Of a stretch of DNA of 64,000 nt, positions 42,416 through 50,791 are shown in pieces (the stretch's first letter is position 1; each line of letters opens with the position of its first letter). The position numbers and the translations under genes are program-made. This DNA is from Streptomyces sp. NRRL S-337 (GTDB lineage: Bacteria; Actinomycetota; Actinomycetes; Streptomycetales; Streptomycetaceae): contig NZ_JOIX01000010.1 in assembly GCF_000720175.1 (NCBI RefSeq), positions 84,122-148,121 on the forward strand, given 5' to 3'. The notes under the pieces are model-generated. The model made no database searches, was not told the origin of the DNA, and saw only the letters and a program-made list of their open reading frames with translations.

Positions 42416-43693
42416 ATGGGGGAACACATGTCCGCGGCCGGACCGCTCTCGCTCGGCCAGCTCTCGGTATGGCACGACATCCGCGACCTGCCGGCCCACC
42501 GGCGGCACGAGCCGAACAACGCCGCCGCCTGGCCACTGCCCCGCGGCACCGACGCCGCACAGGTCCGCACCGCGCTCCGTACCCTCGCCGCCCGGCACCC
42601 CGCGCTGCGCACCCGCTACGACCTCAAGGACCCCGACGCGCCACGGCAGTTGACGCCCGACGCCGACACCGGCATCGGCGACACCTTGCCGGCCGTACCC
42701 GACGACGGCACCGCGCCCGACCGCCGCGCCGCCGAACTGGTCCACGAGCCCTTCGACCTCGGCCGGCAGCACGGCTGGCGGGCCCGGCTGCTGACCCGCG
42801 ACGGGGCCCCCACCCACCTGCTGTTCGCCAAACACCACATCACCGCCGACGCCTGGGCCCAGGAACTCCTGCACCGGGAATTCCGGCAGGCGCTCACCGA
42901 CCCCGACGGCCTCGGCCCCACCCCGCCCGGCCCCGCCGACCTCGCCGCGGAGCAGTACGGCCCCGCCGGACTCCGCCGGCAGGCCGCCGCCCTCGACCAC
43001 TGGGCCGACCTGCTGTCCCACGCCCCGCCGGCCGCCCTGCCCCGCACCGGCGCGGCGGGCGGCACCGTCCAGGCCACCCTGCACTCCGCGGCCGCCCGCC
43101 CGGCCGCACACGCCCTCGCCGCACGCGCCCGGGTCTCCGTCGCCAGCGTCGTCCTCGCGGCCTACGTCCGCAGCGTCGCCCGCCGATGCGGCACCGACAC
43201 CCTGCTCGTCCACCTGATGAGCGCCAACCGCTTCGCCGGCCGCTGGAAGACCGTGGTCACCTCGATGAACCAGTGGGTCCCCGCGCTCGTCGAACAGGCC
43301 CGCACCGACGACCTGGTCACCCTCGCGGACGCGGTGCACTGGAGCGGCCTGACCGCCTTCCGGCACGGCATGCACGACGTCACCGCGGTCGCCGCCCTGC
43401 GGGCCCGGACACCCGACGCCACCGAACCGGCCTGCGCCTTCAACTACGTGGCCGTACCCGGCGGTTCACCGCTCGACGCCCTCCCCCCACAGGCCCCGCA
43501 GGACGCCCGCCCACCCACCCTCACCTGGGAGGAACCCTTCACCACCATCTCGCCGCGGTGTTACGCCCGCGCCCTGGAGACCGACGCCGGACTCTCGGTC
43601 CGGCTCACAGCGAAGGACCTCGGCCGCGAACAGTGCGCCGAACTTCTCCGGGACCTGCACGACGGCCTGCTCGCCGCCGCCGGGCGGCCCTGA
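42416..43693 (+). CDS. Stand-alone condensation-domain protein
   Basis: A 425-residue NRPS-type condensation domain. It begins PLSLGQLSVWHDIRDL, the C1 motif. The active-site motif is HHITADA (140-146; the HHxxxDG consensus with Ala for Gly). Later, SVASVVLAAYVRSVARRCGTD and HLMSANRFAGRW fit the second half; the latching region near the C-terminus is short. No adenylation or carrier domain is fused, so it must act on separate carrier-bound substrates or on a free amine. GGAAG precedes ATG 42416; ATG 42428 is an alternative. First gene of the plus arm; the next gene starts 180 bases later. Confidence 0.82.
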   Translation: MGEHMSAAGPLSLGQLSVWHDIRDLPAHRRHEPNNAAAWPLPRGTDAAQVRTALRTLAARHPALRTRYDLKDPDAPRQLTPDADTGIGDTLPAVPDDGTAPDRRAAELVHEPFDLGRQHGWRARLLTRDGAPTHLLFAKHHITADAWAQELLHREFRQALTDPDGLGPTPPGPADLAAEQYGPAGLRRQAAALDHWADLLSHAPPAALPRTGAAGGTVQATLHSAAARPAAHALAARARVSVASVVLAAYVRSVARRCGTDTLLVHLMSANRFAGRWKTVVTSMNQWVPALVEQARTDDLVTLADAVHWSGLTAFRHGMHDVTAVAALRARTPDATEPACAFNYVAVPGGSPLDALPPQAPQDARPPTLTWEEPFTTISPRCYARALETDAGLSVRLTAKDLGREQCAELLRDLHDGLLAAAGRP

Positions 43694-43874
43694 GGCGGTA
43701 CCGCCCACCCACACCGGCCCCGGCAGGCGCCGCGGCCCGGCGCATCCCGCCCGCCGCACCGGCCGGCCCCGCGCCCCGCCCCGCCGGACCACACCGCGCG
43801 CCGCCGACGCCGCGCGGCCGCACCCCCGGCCGGCCCACCCCACCGTGCTCGTTCCTGCCCCCAGGAGGCCGCCC

Positions 43875-46343
43875 GTGCCCGAACACGTCCTGGTCCTGCA
43901 CCGCTGGACCGACCGCTACGCCGACTACGCTGCCTACCTCGACCACTCCGTCCACCGCGTCAGCTACCTCACCACCGAACGGGCCGCCCGCCACCTCCCC
44001 GCCGAACAGGCCGCTGCGGTACGGCTCGTGGACAGCACCGAGAACGTCAAGGAGGTCCGCGCCGCCCTCGACGCCCTGATCGAGCGGCTCGGCCCGCCCA
44101 CCCGGATCGTCGCCCTCCAGGAAACCGACCTCGACCTCGCCGCCGACCTGCGGGACGCCTTCGGCCTGCCCGGACAGCGCGCCGAGGACCTGCTGCCGCT
44201 GCGCGACAAACTGCTGATGGCCCAGCGGCTCGAAGCCGCGGGCCTCCCCGTACCGCCCACCGCCGCGGCCACCGGCCCCGACGCGGTGGCCGCCTTCGCC
44301 GCCCGGCACGGCTGGCCGGTCCTGCTCAAACCGCGGCGCGGCACCGCCAGCGCCGGCATCACCCGCCTCGACTCCCCCGGCGAGCTCGGGCGCTACGCCT
44401 TCCCGGCGGAGACCGGCATGCTCGTCCAGCAGTGGCGCCCCGACCGGGTCCTGCACGTCGACGGCGTGCACACCGGCGACGGCCTCGGCCCCTGGCGGGC
44501 CTCCCGCTACCTCCACACCTGCCTGGAGTTCACCACCGGCGCGGCGCTCGGCTCGGTGGAGATCGACGACCCCGCACTCCTCGCCCGCATCGGCGAGCTC
44601 ACCGCCGCCGCCACCGGGGCCCTGTTCACCGGCCCGTCCGTCTTCCACCTCGAACTCTTCGAGAGCGAGCACGGCGAACTGACCGTCCTGGAGATCGGCG
44701 CCCGCCCCGGCGGTGCCGAAGTCCCCTTCGTCTGGCGCGAGGTGCACGGCATCGACCTGATGGCCGCGGCCTTCGCCCACCAGACCGGCACCCCCGACCC
44801 CACCGCCACCGCGGACCCCGCACCGGCCGAGGTGGCCGGCTGGCTGCTGGTCCCACCCTCCGTTCCCGCCCCCTGCCGGGTGGACCACGCCACCGGATAC
44901 CCTGGCGACGACGGACCCTACGCCCAAGTCCTCCCGGAATGGGGCGCGTTGATGCGGGGTGGCGGCTACGAACACGCCGGAGCGCGGTTCCGCTTCCGCG
45001 GCCGCAGCAGCGCGGAGGTGACCGCCGCCCTCCACCGCACCCTGCGCACCGCCCGGCTCGACTGCACCCCCGTCGACCCCGCGGCACCCGCCCGGCTCGT
45101 CCTCGTCGGCTGCGGCAACCCGCCCTACCGCGCCTACGCCTTGGACACCGTCGCCGGCCGGGTGACCACCGCCCTCGTCCAGCGCACCGAACCGGACTGG
45201 CAACGCCGGCACATCGCAGACCGGTTCCGTACCGCGGACACCTCCGACGCCACCGACACCACCCGCGCGATCGCCGCACTGCTGGCCGGCCATCCCGGCC
45301 CCGGCGCCGTCCTCACCTGGGACGAGACCCTGCTGGAGACCACCGCCGAGGCCGCCCGCCGGCTGGGCCTGGTGCACATGAGCCCCGAGGCCGCCCGCCG
45401 CTGCCGCGACAAACTCGCCACCCGCCGGCTGCTCGCCGCCGCCGACGTGCCCTCCGCACGCTTCCACGAGGTCCACACCACCGAGGAGGCGCTCGCCGCC
45501 GCGGAGGAACTCGGCCGGCCCGTCGTCGTCAAACCCCGGGCCCTGGCCGGCAGCATCGGCGTCACCCTCGCCGGCGACCCCGAACAGCTCCGGCACGCCT
45601 TCGACCAGGCACGCACTGCCGCCTTCCCCGGCATCCCCGCGACCGCCGGCGCGCTCGTCGAGGAATACCTGACCGGACCCGAGATCAGCGTGGACTGCGC
45701 GGTCGCCGACGGCACCGCCCGGATCGTGGGCGTGGCCCGCAAACGCCTCGGCTTCGCCCCGTACTTCGAGGAGACCGGGCACCTCGTCGCGCCCTGGCGG
45801 CACGAGCCGTGGGCCGACGAGGTGCGCTCCGTCGTCGCCGACGCGCACACCGCCCTCGGCATCCGCACCGGCCTCACCCACACCGAACTCCGCCTCACCC
45901 CCACCGGACCCCGCGTCGTCGAGGTCAACGGCCGGCTCGGCGGCGACTTCATCCCACTCCTGGTCACCCTCGCCACCGGAGTCGACCCGGTCGCGGCCGC
46001 CGCCGATCTCGCACTCGGCCGGACCCCGGACCTCGCCCCGCACCACGACCGCTGCGCCGAGGTGAGCTTCGTCTACCCCGAGCACGACGGCACCGTCCGC
46101 TCCCTCGACCTCTCCACCGCCCAGACCGTGCCCGGTGTCGTCCGGGCCGTGCCGCTCGCCGCGCCCGGCACCACGCTGCGGCTGCCGCCCCGCGGCATCG
46201 TGCCCCGCCTCGCCGCCCTCATCGCCGTCGGCGACACCGCCGAGGAGTGCGCCACCGCGCTGGCCGCCGCCCGGCACGCCGTACGCCACTCCCTCACCCC
46301 GCTTCTCCGACCGTCCCTCCTGACCAAGGACAACCGCCCATGA
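43875..46343 (+). CDS. Tandem (two-module) ATP-grasp ligase
   Basis: An 822-residue protein made of two full ATP-grasp modules. Module 1 (~1-395): HVLVLHRWTDRYADYAAYLD, GWPVLLKPRRGTASAGITRL and VFHLELFESEHGELTVLEIGARPGG. Module 2 (~400-822): RLVLVGCGNPPYRAYALD, GRPVVVKPRALAGSIGVTLA, EISVDCAVADGTARIVGVARK and LTHTELRLTPTGPRVVEVNGRLGGD. Each has the Lys and Glu/Asn positions expected for activity, so two successive ligations by one protein are possible. GGAGG is six bases before GTG 43875. Its stop overlaps the carbamoyltransferase start (ATGA). With the minus-arm ligase the cluster has three ATP-grasp modules. Confidence 0.88.
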   Translation: MPEHVLVLHRWTDRYADYAAYLDHSVHRVSYLTTERAARHLPAEQAAAVRLVDSTENVKEVRAALDALIERLGPPTRIVALQETDLDLAADLRDAFGLPGQRAEDLLPLRDKLLMAQRLEAAGLPVPPTAAATGPDAVAAFAARHGWPVLLKPRRGTASAGITRLDSPGELGRYAFPAETGMLVQQWRPDRVLHVDGVHTGDGLGPWRASRYLHTCLEFTTGAALGSVEIDDPALLARIGELTAAATGALFTGPSVFHLELFESEHGELTVLEIGARPGGAEVPFVWREVHGIDLMAAAFAHQTGTPDPTATADPAPAEVAGWLLVPPSVPAPCRVDHATGYPGDDGPYAQVLPEWGALMRGGGYEHAGARFRFRGRSSAEVTAALHRTLRTARLDCTPVDPAAPARLVLVGCGNPPYRAYALDTVAGRVTTALVQRTEPDWQRRHIADRFRTADTSDATDTTRAIAALLAGHPGPGAVLTWDETLLETTAEAARRLGLVHMSPEAARRCRDKLATRRLLAAADVPSARFHEVHTTEEALAAAEELGRPVVVKPRALAGSIGVTLAGDPEQLRHAFDQARTAAFPGIPATAGALVEEYLTGPEISVDCAVADGTARIVGVARKRLGFAPYFEETGHLVAPWRHEPWADEVRSVVADAHTALGIRTGLTHTELRLTPTGPRVVEVNGRLGGDFIPLLVTLATGVDPVAAAADLALGRTPDLAPHHDRCAEVSFVYPEHDGTVRSLDLSTAQTVPGVVRAVPLAAPGTTLRLPPRGIVPRLAALIAVGDTAEECATALAAARHAVRHSLTPLLRPSLLTKDNRP

Positions 46344-48109
46344 CCTGGATCCTCGGTGTCAACGCACCGCCCACCGGCTGGCACGACAGCGCCGCCTGCC
46401 TCGTCAACGGGGACGGCGAGGTCATCGCCTTCACCGAAGAGGAGCGCGTCAACCGCCACCGCCACTCCCTCTACCGCAAGCCGTTCGGCGCCGCCCGCTT
46501 CTGCCTGGTACAGGCCGGCATCACCGCCGCCGACATCGACGTGGTCGCCCTCGGCTGGGACAGCGAACAGCTCTACCCGCGGCGCTTCGCCGGCGACGCC
46601 GAGTTCCTCGCCTACGCCGTCGGACTGGACTTCGGCGGCCGCACGCCCGAGGTCGTCCGCGTCCCCCACCACCAGGCGCACGCCGCCTCCTCCTTCTACG
46701 CCTCGCCGTTCCCCAAGGCCGGGGTGCTGGTCGTCGACGGCCACGGCGAGAACGAGTCCGCCACGATCTGGACCTACGAGGACGGCGCCGAACCCCGCCT
46801 GGAACGCAGCTGGCAGCGCACCGCCTCGCTGGGCTACGCCTACGACGCCGCCTCCACCTGGCTCGGCTTCTCCTTCCTCAACGCCGGCAAGACCATGGGC
46901 CTGGCCGCCTACGGGCGAGCCGCCCACCTGGACGTCGAGCCGCTGGTGGACCTCACCGCCGACGACTTCGGCCTGGCCGTCGAACCGCTGGCGGAGAGCC
47001 GCGGGAGCGCCACCGCCGACGAGATCAAGGCGCAGTACGACGACACCGTCGGCCGCTGGCGGGAGCGCTACACCAAGATCGCCGGGGCGGACGGCCCCCG
47101 CGTACCCGAGGAGCGGCTGACCGACGACCCGAACGCCGTCCTCGTCGCGTACACCGCCCAGCGCCTCATCGAACAGACCGTCACCCATCTCGCGGCGCTG
47201 ACCCGTAAGGCGGCCGGCGTCGAGGAACTGTGCCTCAGCGGCGGGGTCGCCCTCAACTGCAGCACCAACGGCACCCTGCCCGGCCCGCTGTACGTACCGC
47301 CCGTACCGCACGACGCGGGGGTCGCCCTCGGAGCGGCCTGGACGGTGCGGCCGCCCAGGAGGAGGGCGGGGGCGCTGAGTCCCTATCTGGGGGTGGATGT
47401 GTGGGCCCCTGATCGCCTCAACGGCGGGGCGGGGGAGGGTATTCCGGGGGCGCGGGTCCCCGGGGCGGGTGCTTCGGGGGCCGGTGTCCCGGGGCGGGGC
47501 CGGCGTGGCACCGCGGCGGGGGAGCTGGACCTCTCGGGGCTGGTGCGGGCGGATCTGGACATCGACGAGCTGACCGGGCTGCTGCTGGACGGGCAGGTCG
47601 GAGCGGTTGCCCAGGGGCGGGCCGAGGTGGGGCCGCGGGCGCTGTGCCGGCGCTCGATCATCGCCGTTCCGGACACCGCGGACGTCAACACCCGGGTCAA
47701 CACCCTCAAGAACCGCGAACAGTGGCGGCCCTTCGCCGGTGTCACCCGGCCCGGCTACGGCGCCCAACTCTGGGCACAGCAGGAGTACTTGAGCCTCTAC
47801 ATGCTCGGCGCCGCGAAGGCCACCGAGCTCGGCCGGCAGGTCGCGCCCGGCGTCGTCCACGTCGACGGCACCACCCGGCCGCAGGTCCTGCACGGCGACG
47901 AGGCGCCCGCGGTCGGCGCCGCCCTGGACGCCCTGGAGCGGCACGGCGCGCCCCCGGTCCTGCTCAACACCTCCTTCAACGACAAGGGCGAACCCATCGT
48001 CGACACCGCCGCCGACGCGCTGCGCGCCTTCCGCGCCATGGACCTGGACTTCCTGGTCCTCGGCGACGACCTCTACCGCAAACCGCGCCGGACCGGAGGT
48101 GACCGATGA
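46340..48109 (+). CDS. NodU/TobZ-family carbamoyltransferase
   Basis: A 589-residue carbamoyltransferase: it uses carbamoyl phosphate and ATP to transfer a carbamoyl group to a hydroxyl or amine. The N-terminal Kae1-like part has ILGVNAPPTGWHDSAACLV, the metal-binding His110 and His114 (PHHQAHAASSF), VDGHGENES and LCLSGGVALNCSTNG; the C-terminal part has EVGPRALCRRSIIAVP, KNREQWRPFAG and LLNTSFNDKGEPIV. Between the two domains (~351-405) is a Gly/Pro/Ala-rich insert (GARVPGAGASGAGVPGRG) that I would not expect in the family. ATG 46340 overlaps the preceding stop; AAGGA is nine bases upstream. It should install a carbamate or ureido group on the product. Confidence 0.9.
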   Translation: MTWILGVNAPPTGWHDSAACLVNGDGEVIAFTEEERVNRHRHSLYRKPFGAARFCLVQAGITAADIDVVALGWDSEQLYPRRFAGDAEFLAYAVGLDFGGRTPEVVRVPHHQAHAASSFYASPFPKAGVLVVDGHGENESATIWTYEDGAEPRLERSWQRTASLGYAYDAASTWLGFSFLNAGKTMGLAAYGRAAHLDVEPLVDLTADDFGLAVEPLAESRGSATADEIKAQYDDTVGRWRERYTKIAGADGPRVPEERLTDDPNAVLVAYTAQRLIEQTVTHLAALTRKAAGVEELCLSGGVALNCSTNGTLPGPLYVPPVPHDAGVALGAAWTVRPPRRRAGALSPYLGVDVWAPDRLNGGAGEGIPGARVPGAGASGAGVPGRGRRGTAAGELDLSGLVRADLDIDELTGLLLDGQVGAVAQGRAEVGPRALCRRSIIAVPDTADVNTRVNTLKNREQWRPFAGVTRPGYGAQLWAQQEYLSLYMLGAAKATELGRQVAPGVVHVDGTTRPQVLHGDEAPAVGAALDALERHGAPPVLLNTSFNDKGEPIVDTAADALRAFRAMDLDFLVLGDDLYRKPRRTGGDR

Positions 48110-49491
48110 TGCCGGCCGGCCTGCCGGAAACCGCCCGCTTCCGGGCGTTCGGCCCCCGCCACCTCGACGAGATCGCCCGCCGTCACCGCCTGACCCACGA
48201 CCTCCGCGACACCGTGCGCCGGGTGTCGCTGGTGCTGCCGTTCCGGGTCAACGAGTACGTGCTCGGCGAACTCATCGACTGGGACCGGGTCCCCGAGGAC
48301 CCGATGTTCCAACTCACCTTCCCGCAGCGCGGCATGCTCGCCGCCGCCGACGAGGACCAGCTGGCCAAGCTCTCCGCCGACCCCGCCGACAAGCCGCTGC
48401 TGCGCGAGGCCGTCCAGGAGATCCGCCGGCGGCTCAACCCCCACCCCTCCGGACAGCAGCAGCTCAACGTCCCCACCCAGGACGGCGTCCCCCTTCCCGG
48501 ACTGCAGCACAAATACCGCGAGACGGTGCTCTACTTCCCCGGCCAGGGCCAGACCTGCCACGCCTACTGCACCTACTGCTTCCGCTGGGCCCAGTTCATC
48601 GGCGACGCCGACCTCAAGTTCGCCGCCCCCGACCCGGGCGGACTGATCCGCTACCTCGGCGACCACCCCGAGGTCCACGATGTGCTGGTCACCGGCGGCG
48701 ACCCGATGGTGATGTCCACCGAGCGGCTGCGCGGCCATCTGGAGCCGCTGCTGGGCGTCGAGACGGTCCGCACGATCCGGATCGGCACCAAGTCCGTCGC
48801 CTACTGGCCGCAGCGCTTCGTCACCGACCCGGACGCCGACGACGTCCTGCGGCTGTTCGAGCGGGTGATCGCCTCCGGGCGGCAGCTCGCGGTGATGGCA
48901 CACTTCAGCCACCCGCGGGAACTGGCCACCGACCTGGCCCGCACGGCGCTGGCCCGCATCCGCGCGACCGGCGCGGTGGTCTACTGCCAGGCCCCGCTGA
49001 TCGCCCACGTCAACGACGACCCCCGGGTCTGGAGCGAGCTGTGGCGGGCCGAACTCGCGGCCGGCGCGGTGCCCTACTACCTGTTCGTCGAGCGCGACAC
49101 CGGCCCCCACGACTACTTCAAGGTGCCGCTGGCCAGGGCCGTCGAGATCTTCACCGACGCCTACCGCACCCTGCCGGGCCTCGCCCGCACCGTACGCGGC
49201 CCGGTGATGTCCGCGACCCCCGGCAAGGTCGTCGTGGACGGCGTCGAGGAGACCCCCGACGGGGCGTACTTCCGGCTGCGGATGCTCCAGGCCCGCGACC
49301 CCGGCCTGGTCGGCCGGCCGTTCCGGGCCCGCTGGTCCGCCGACGCCGCCTGGCTCGACGAACTCGAACCCGACCCCACCACCCCGGCCGACCTCGCCGC
49401 CGCCCTGCGCGGCAGCACACCGGCCGGACCCGCCCCGGCCGGCGCCGGCGCGGCCCGCCGCACCGGCCGCGCGGAGAGGAACCCCGCATGA
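48106..49491 (+). CDS. KamA-like radical SAM enzyme (aminomutase family)
   Basis: A 461-residue radical SAM protein related to lysine 2,3-aminomutase. The [4Fe-4S] motif is Cys151-x3-Cys155-x2-Cys158 (TCHAYCTYCFRWAQF), a variant of the family's CRHYCRYCFRR. TGGDP (196-200) contacts SAM. Lys374 in SATPGKVVVDG aligns with the PLP lysine, so a PLP-dependent 1,2-amino shift is plausible. The lysine-binding and zinc-binding C-terminal residues of true KAM are not obvious, so the substrate may be another amino acid (for example Glu, Ala or Arg). GGAGGT precedes ATG 48106, which overlaps the carbamoyltransferase stop. It likely makes a beta-amino acid for the pathway. Confidence 0.85.
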   Translation: MMPAGLPETARFRAFGPRHLDEIARRHRLTHDLRDTVRRVSLVLPFRVNEYVLGELIDWDRVPEDPMFQLTFPQRGMLAAADEDQLAKLSADPADKPLLREAVQEIRRRLNPHPSGQQQLNVPTQDGVPLPGLQHKYRETVLYFPGQGQTCHAYCTYCFRWAQFIGDADLKFAAPDPGGLIRYLGDHPEVHDVLVTGGDPMVMSTERLRGHLEPLLGVETVRTIRIGTKSVAYWPQRFVTDPDADDVLRLFERVIASGRQLAVMAHFSHPRELATDLARTALARIRATGAVVYCQAPLIAHVNDDPRVWSELWRAELAAGAVPYYLFVERDTGPHDYFKVPLARAVEIFTDAYRTLPGLARTVRGPVMSATPGKVVVDGVEETPDGAYFRLRMLQARDPGLVGRPFRARWSADAAWLDELEPDPTTPADLAAALRGSTPAGPAPAGAGAARRTGRAERNPA

Positions 49492-50759
49492 CCGCCGTCA
49501 CCGTCGCCCCGCCCTCCCCGAACCTGGCGCTCAACCAGCTCGTCGACCGGCGCCGCGCCGAAGGGGCCTCACTGGTCCACCTGGCCTTCGGCGAGGCCCG
49601 GCTGCCGGTCCTGCCCGAACTCGCCGCCCAGCTGGCGGCCGGCGCGACCCGCGCCGCGTACGGGCCGGTGGCCGGCGCCGAGAGCGTACGCCGCGCCGTG
49701 GCCGGCTACTTCACCCGCCGCCGGCTGCCCACCGAACCCGACCGGGTGATGGTCGCCCCCGGCAGCAAACCGCTCCTGATGGCGCTCCAACTCGTCGTCC
49801 CCGGCGACCTGTTGCTGCCCCGGCCCGCCTGGAACAGCTACGCCCCGCAGGCCCGCTACGCCGGCAAGAAGGTCTTCGGCGTGCCCGTCCCCGCCGAGTG
49901 CGGCGGCGTCCCGGCTCCCGACGCGCTGCGCGAGACCCTGCACCGGGCCCGGGCGGCCGGTGCCGACCCCCGGCTGCTGGTCCTCACCCTCCCCGACAAC
50001 CCCACCGGAACCGTGGCCCCGCCCGCGCTGATCCGCGACCTGTGCGCGCTGGCCCGCGCCGAGGACCTGCTGATCGTCTCCGACGAGATCTACCGCGACC
50101 TCGTCCACGACCCCGACACCACCCCCTACCTCAGCCCCGCCGAAGTCGCCCCGGAACGCACCGTCGTCACCAGCGGACTGTCCAAGACCCTCGGCCTCGG
50201 CGGCTGGCGGATCGGCGTCGCCCGCTTCCCCGCCGGCGACACCGGCGCCCTGCTCCGGGACGCCACCGTCGCCGCGGCCAGCGAGATCTGGTCCACCCTC
50301 GCCGGACCGATGCAGCAGGTCGCCGAGTACGCCTACGCCGAACCGCCGGAGATCACCGCGCGGATACGGGCGAGCGCCCGGCTGCACGGCGCGGTGGCCC
50401 GGGCCGTGCACCGCACCGCCGTCGAAGCGGGCGCCGTCTGCCGCCCGCCCACCGGCGGCTTCTACGTCTACCCGGACTTCGCGCCGCTGCGCGACCGGCT
50501 GGCCGCCCGCGGCATCACCGACGCAGCCGCGCTCGCCGCCCGCCTCCTCGACGACGCGGGCATCGTCGTCCTCGCCGGACACCTCCTCGGCGACGAGCCG
50601 CAGGCGCTGCGCTTCAAGGCCGCCACCAGCCTGCTCTACGGCGACGAACGGCAGCAGCACGAGGCGCTCGGCGCCGACGACCCGACCCGCCTGCCGCACA
50701 TCGCCGCCGAACTCACCCGGATCGCCGAGGGCTTCGCCCGGCTGACGGGAGCGGCATGA
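49488..50759 (+). CDS. Class I PLP-dependent aminotransferase
   Basis: A 423-residue fold-type I aminotransferase. PLP contacts are visible: Asn171 (PDNPTGT), Asp199 (IVSDEIYRDLV) and the Schiff-base Lys233 (TSGLSKTLGLGGWRIG). Length and motifs are those of the aspartate/aromatic aminotransferase group. It could make or consume the amino acid processed by the radical SAM enzyme. AGAGGA lies about seven bases before ATG 49488, which overlaps the previous stop (ATGA). Confidence 0.88.
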   Translation: MTAVTVAPPSPNLALNQLVDRRRAEGASLVHLAFGEARLPVLPELAAQLAAGATRAAYGPVAGAESVRRAVAGYFTRRRLPTEPDRVMVAPGSKPLLMALQLVVPGDLLLPRPAWNSYAPQARYAGKKVFGVPVPAECGGVPAPDALRETLHRARAAGADPRLLVLTLPDNPTGTVAPPALIRDLCALARAEDLLIVSDEIYRDLVHDPDTTPYLSPAEVAPERTVVTSGLSKTLGLGGWRIGVARFPAGDTGALLRDATVAAASEIWSTLAGPMQQVAEYAYAEPPEITARIRASARLHGAVARAVHRTAVEAGAVCRPPTGGFYVYPDFAPLRDRLAARGITDAAALAARLLDDAGIVVLAGHLLGDEPQALRFKAATSLLYGDERQQHEALGADDPTRLPHIAAELTRIAEGFARLTGAA

Positions 50760-50791
50760 GCCCCACCACCCCGCACGGAAGGACACCGGCC

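Noticed and set aside
43605..46289. 894-residue minus-strand frame opposite the ATP-grasp gene
   Set aside because: It is an antisense frame of Gly/Val/Ala-rich composition without domains; such frames are common opposite Streptomyces genes.
44432..46300. Long plus-strand frame covering the tandem ATP-grasp gene and running into the carbamoyltransferase gene
   Set aside because: Before 46340 its translation is Arg/Pro-rich with no recognisable motif, typical of the wrong frame in high-GC coding DNA. The ATP-grasp motifs are in another frame.
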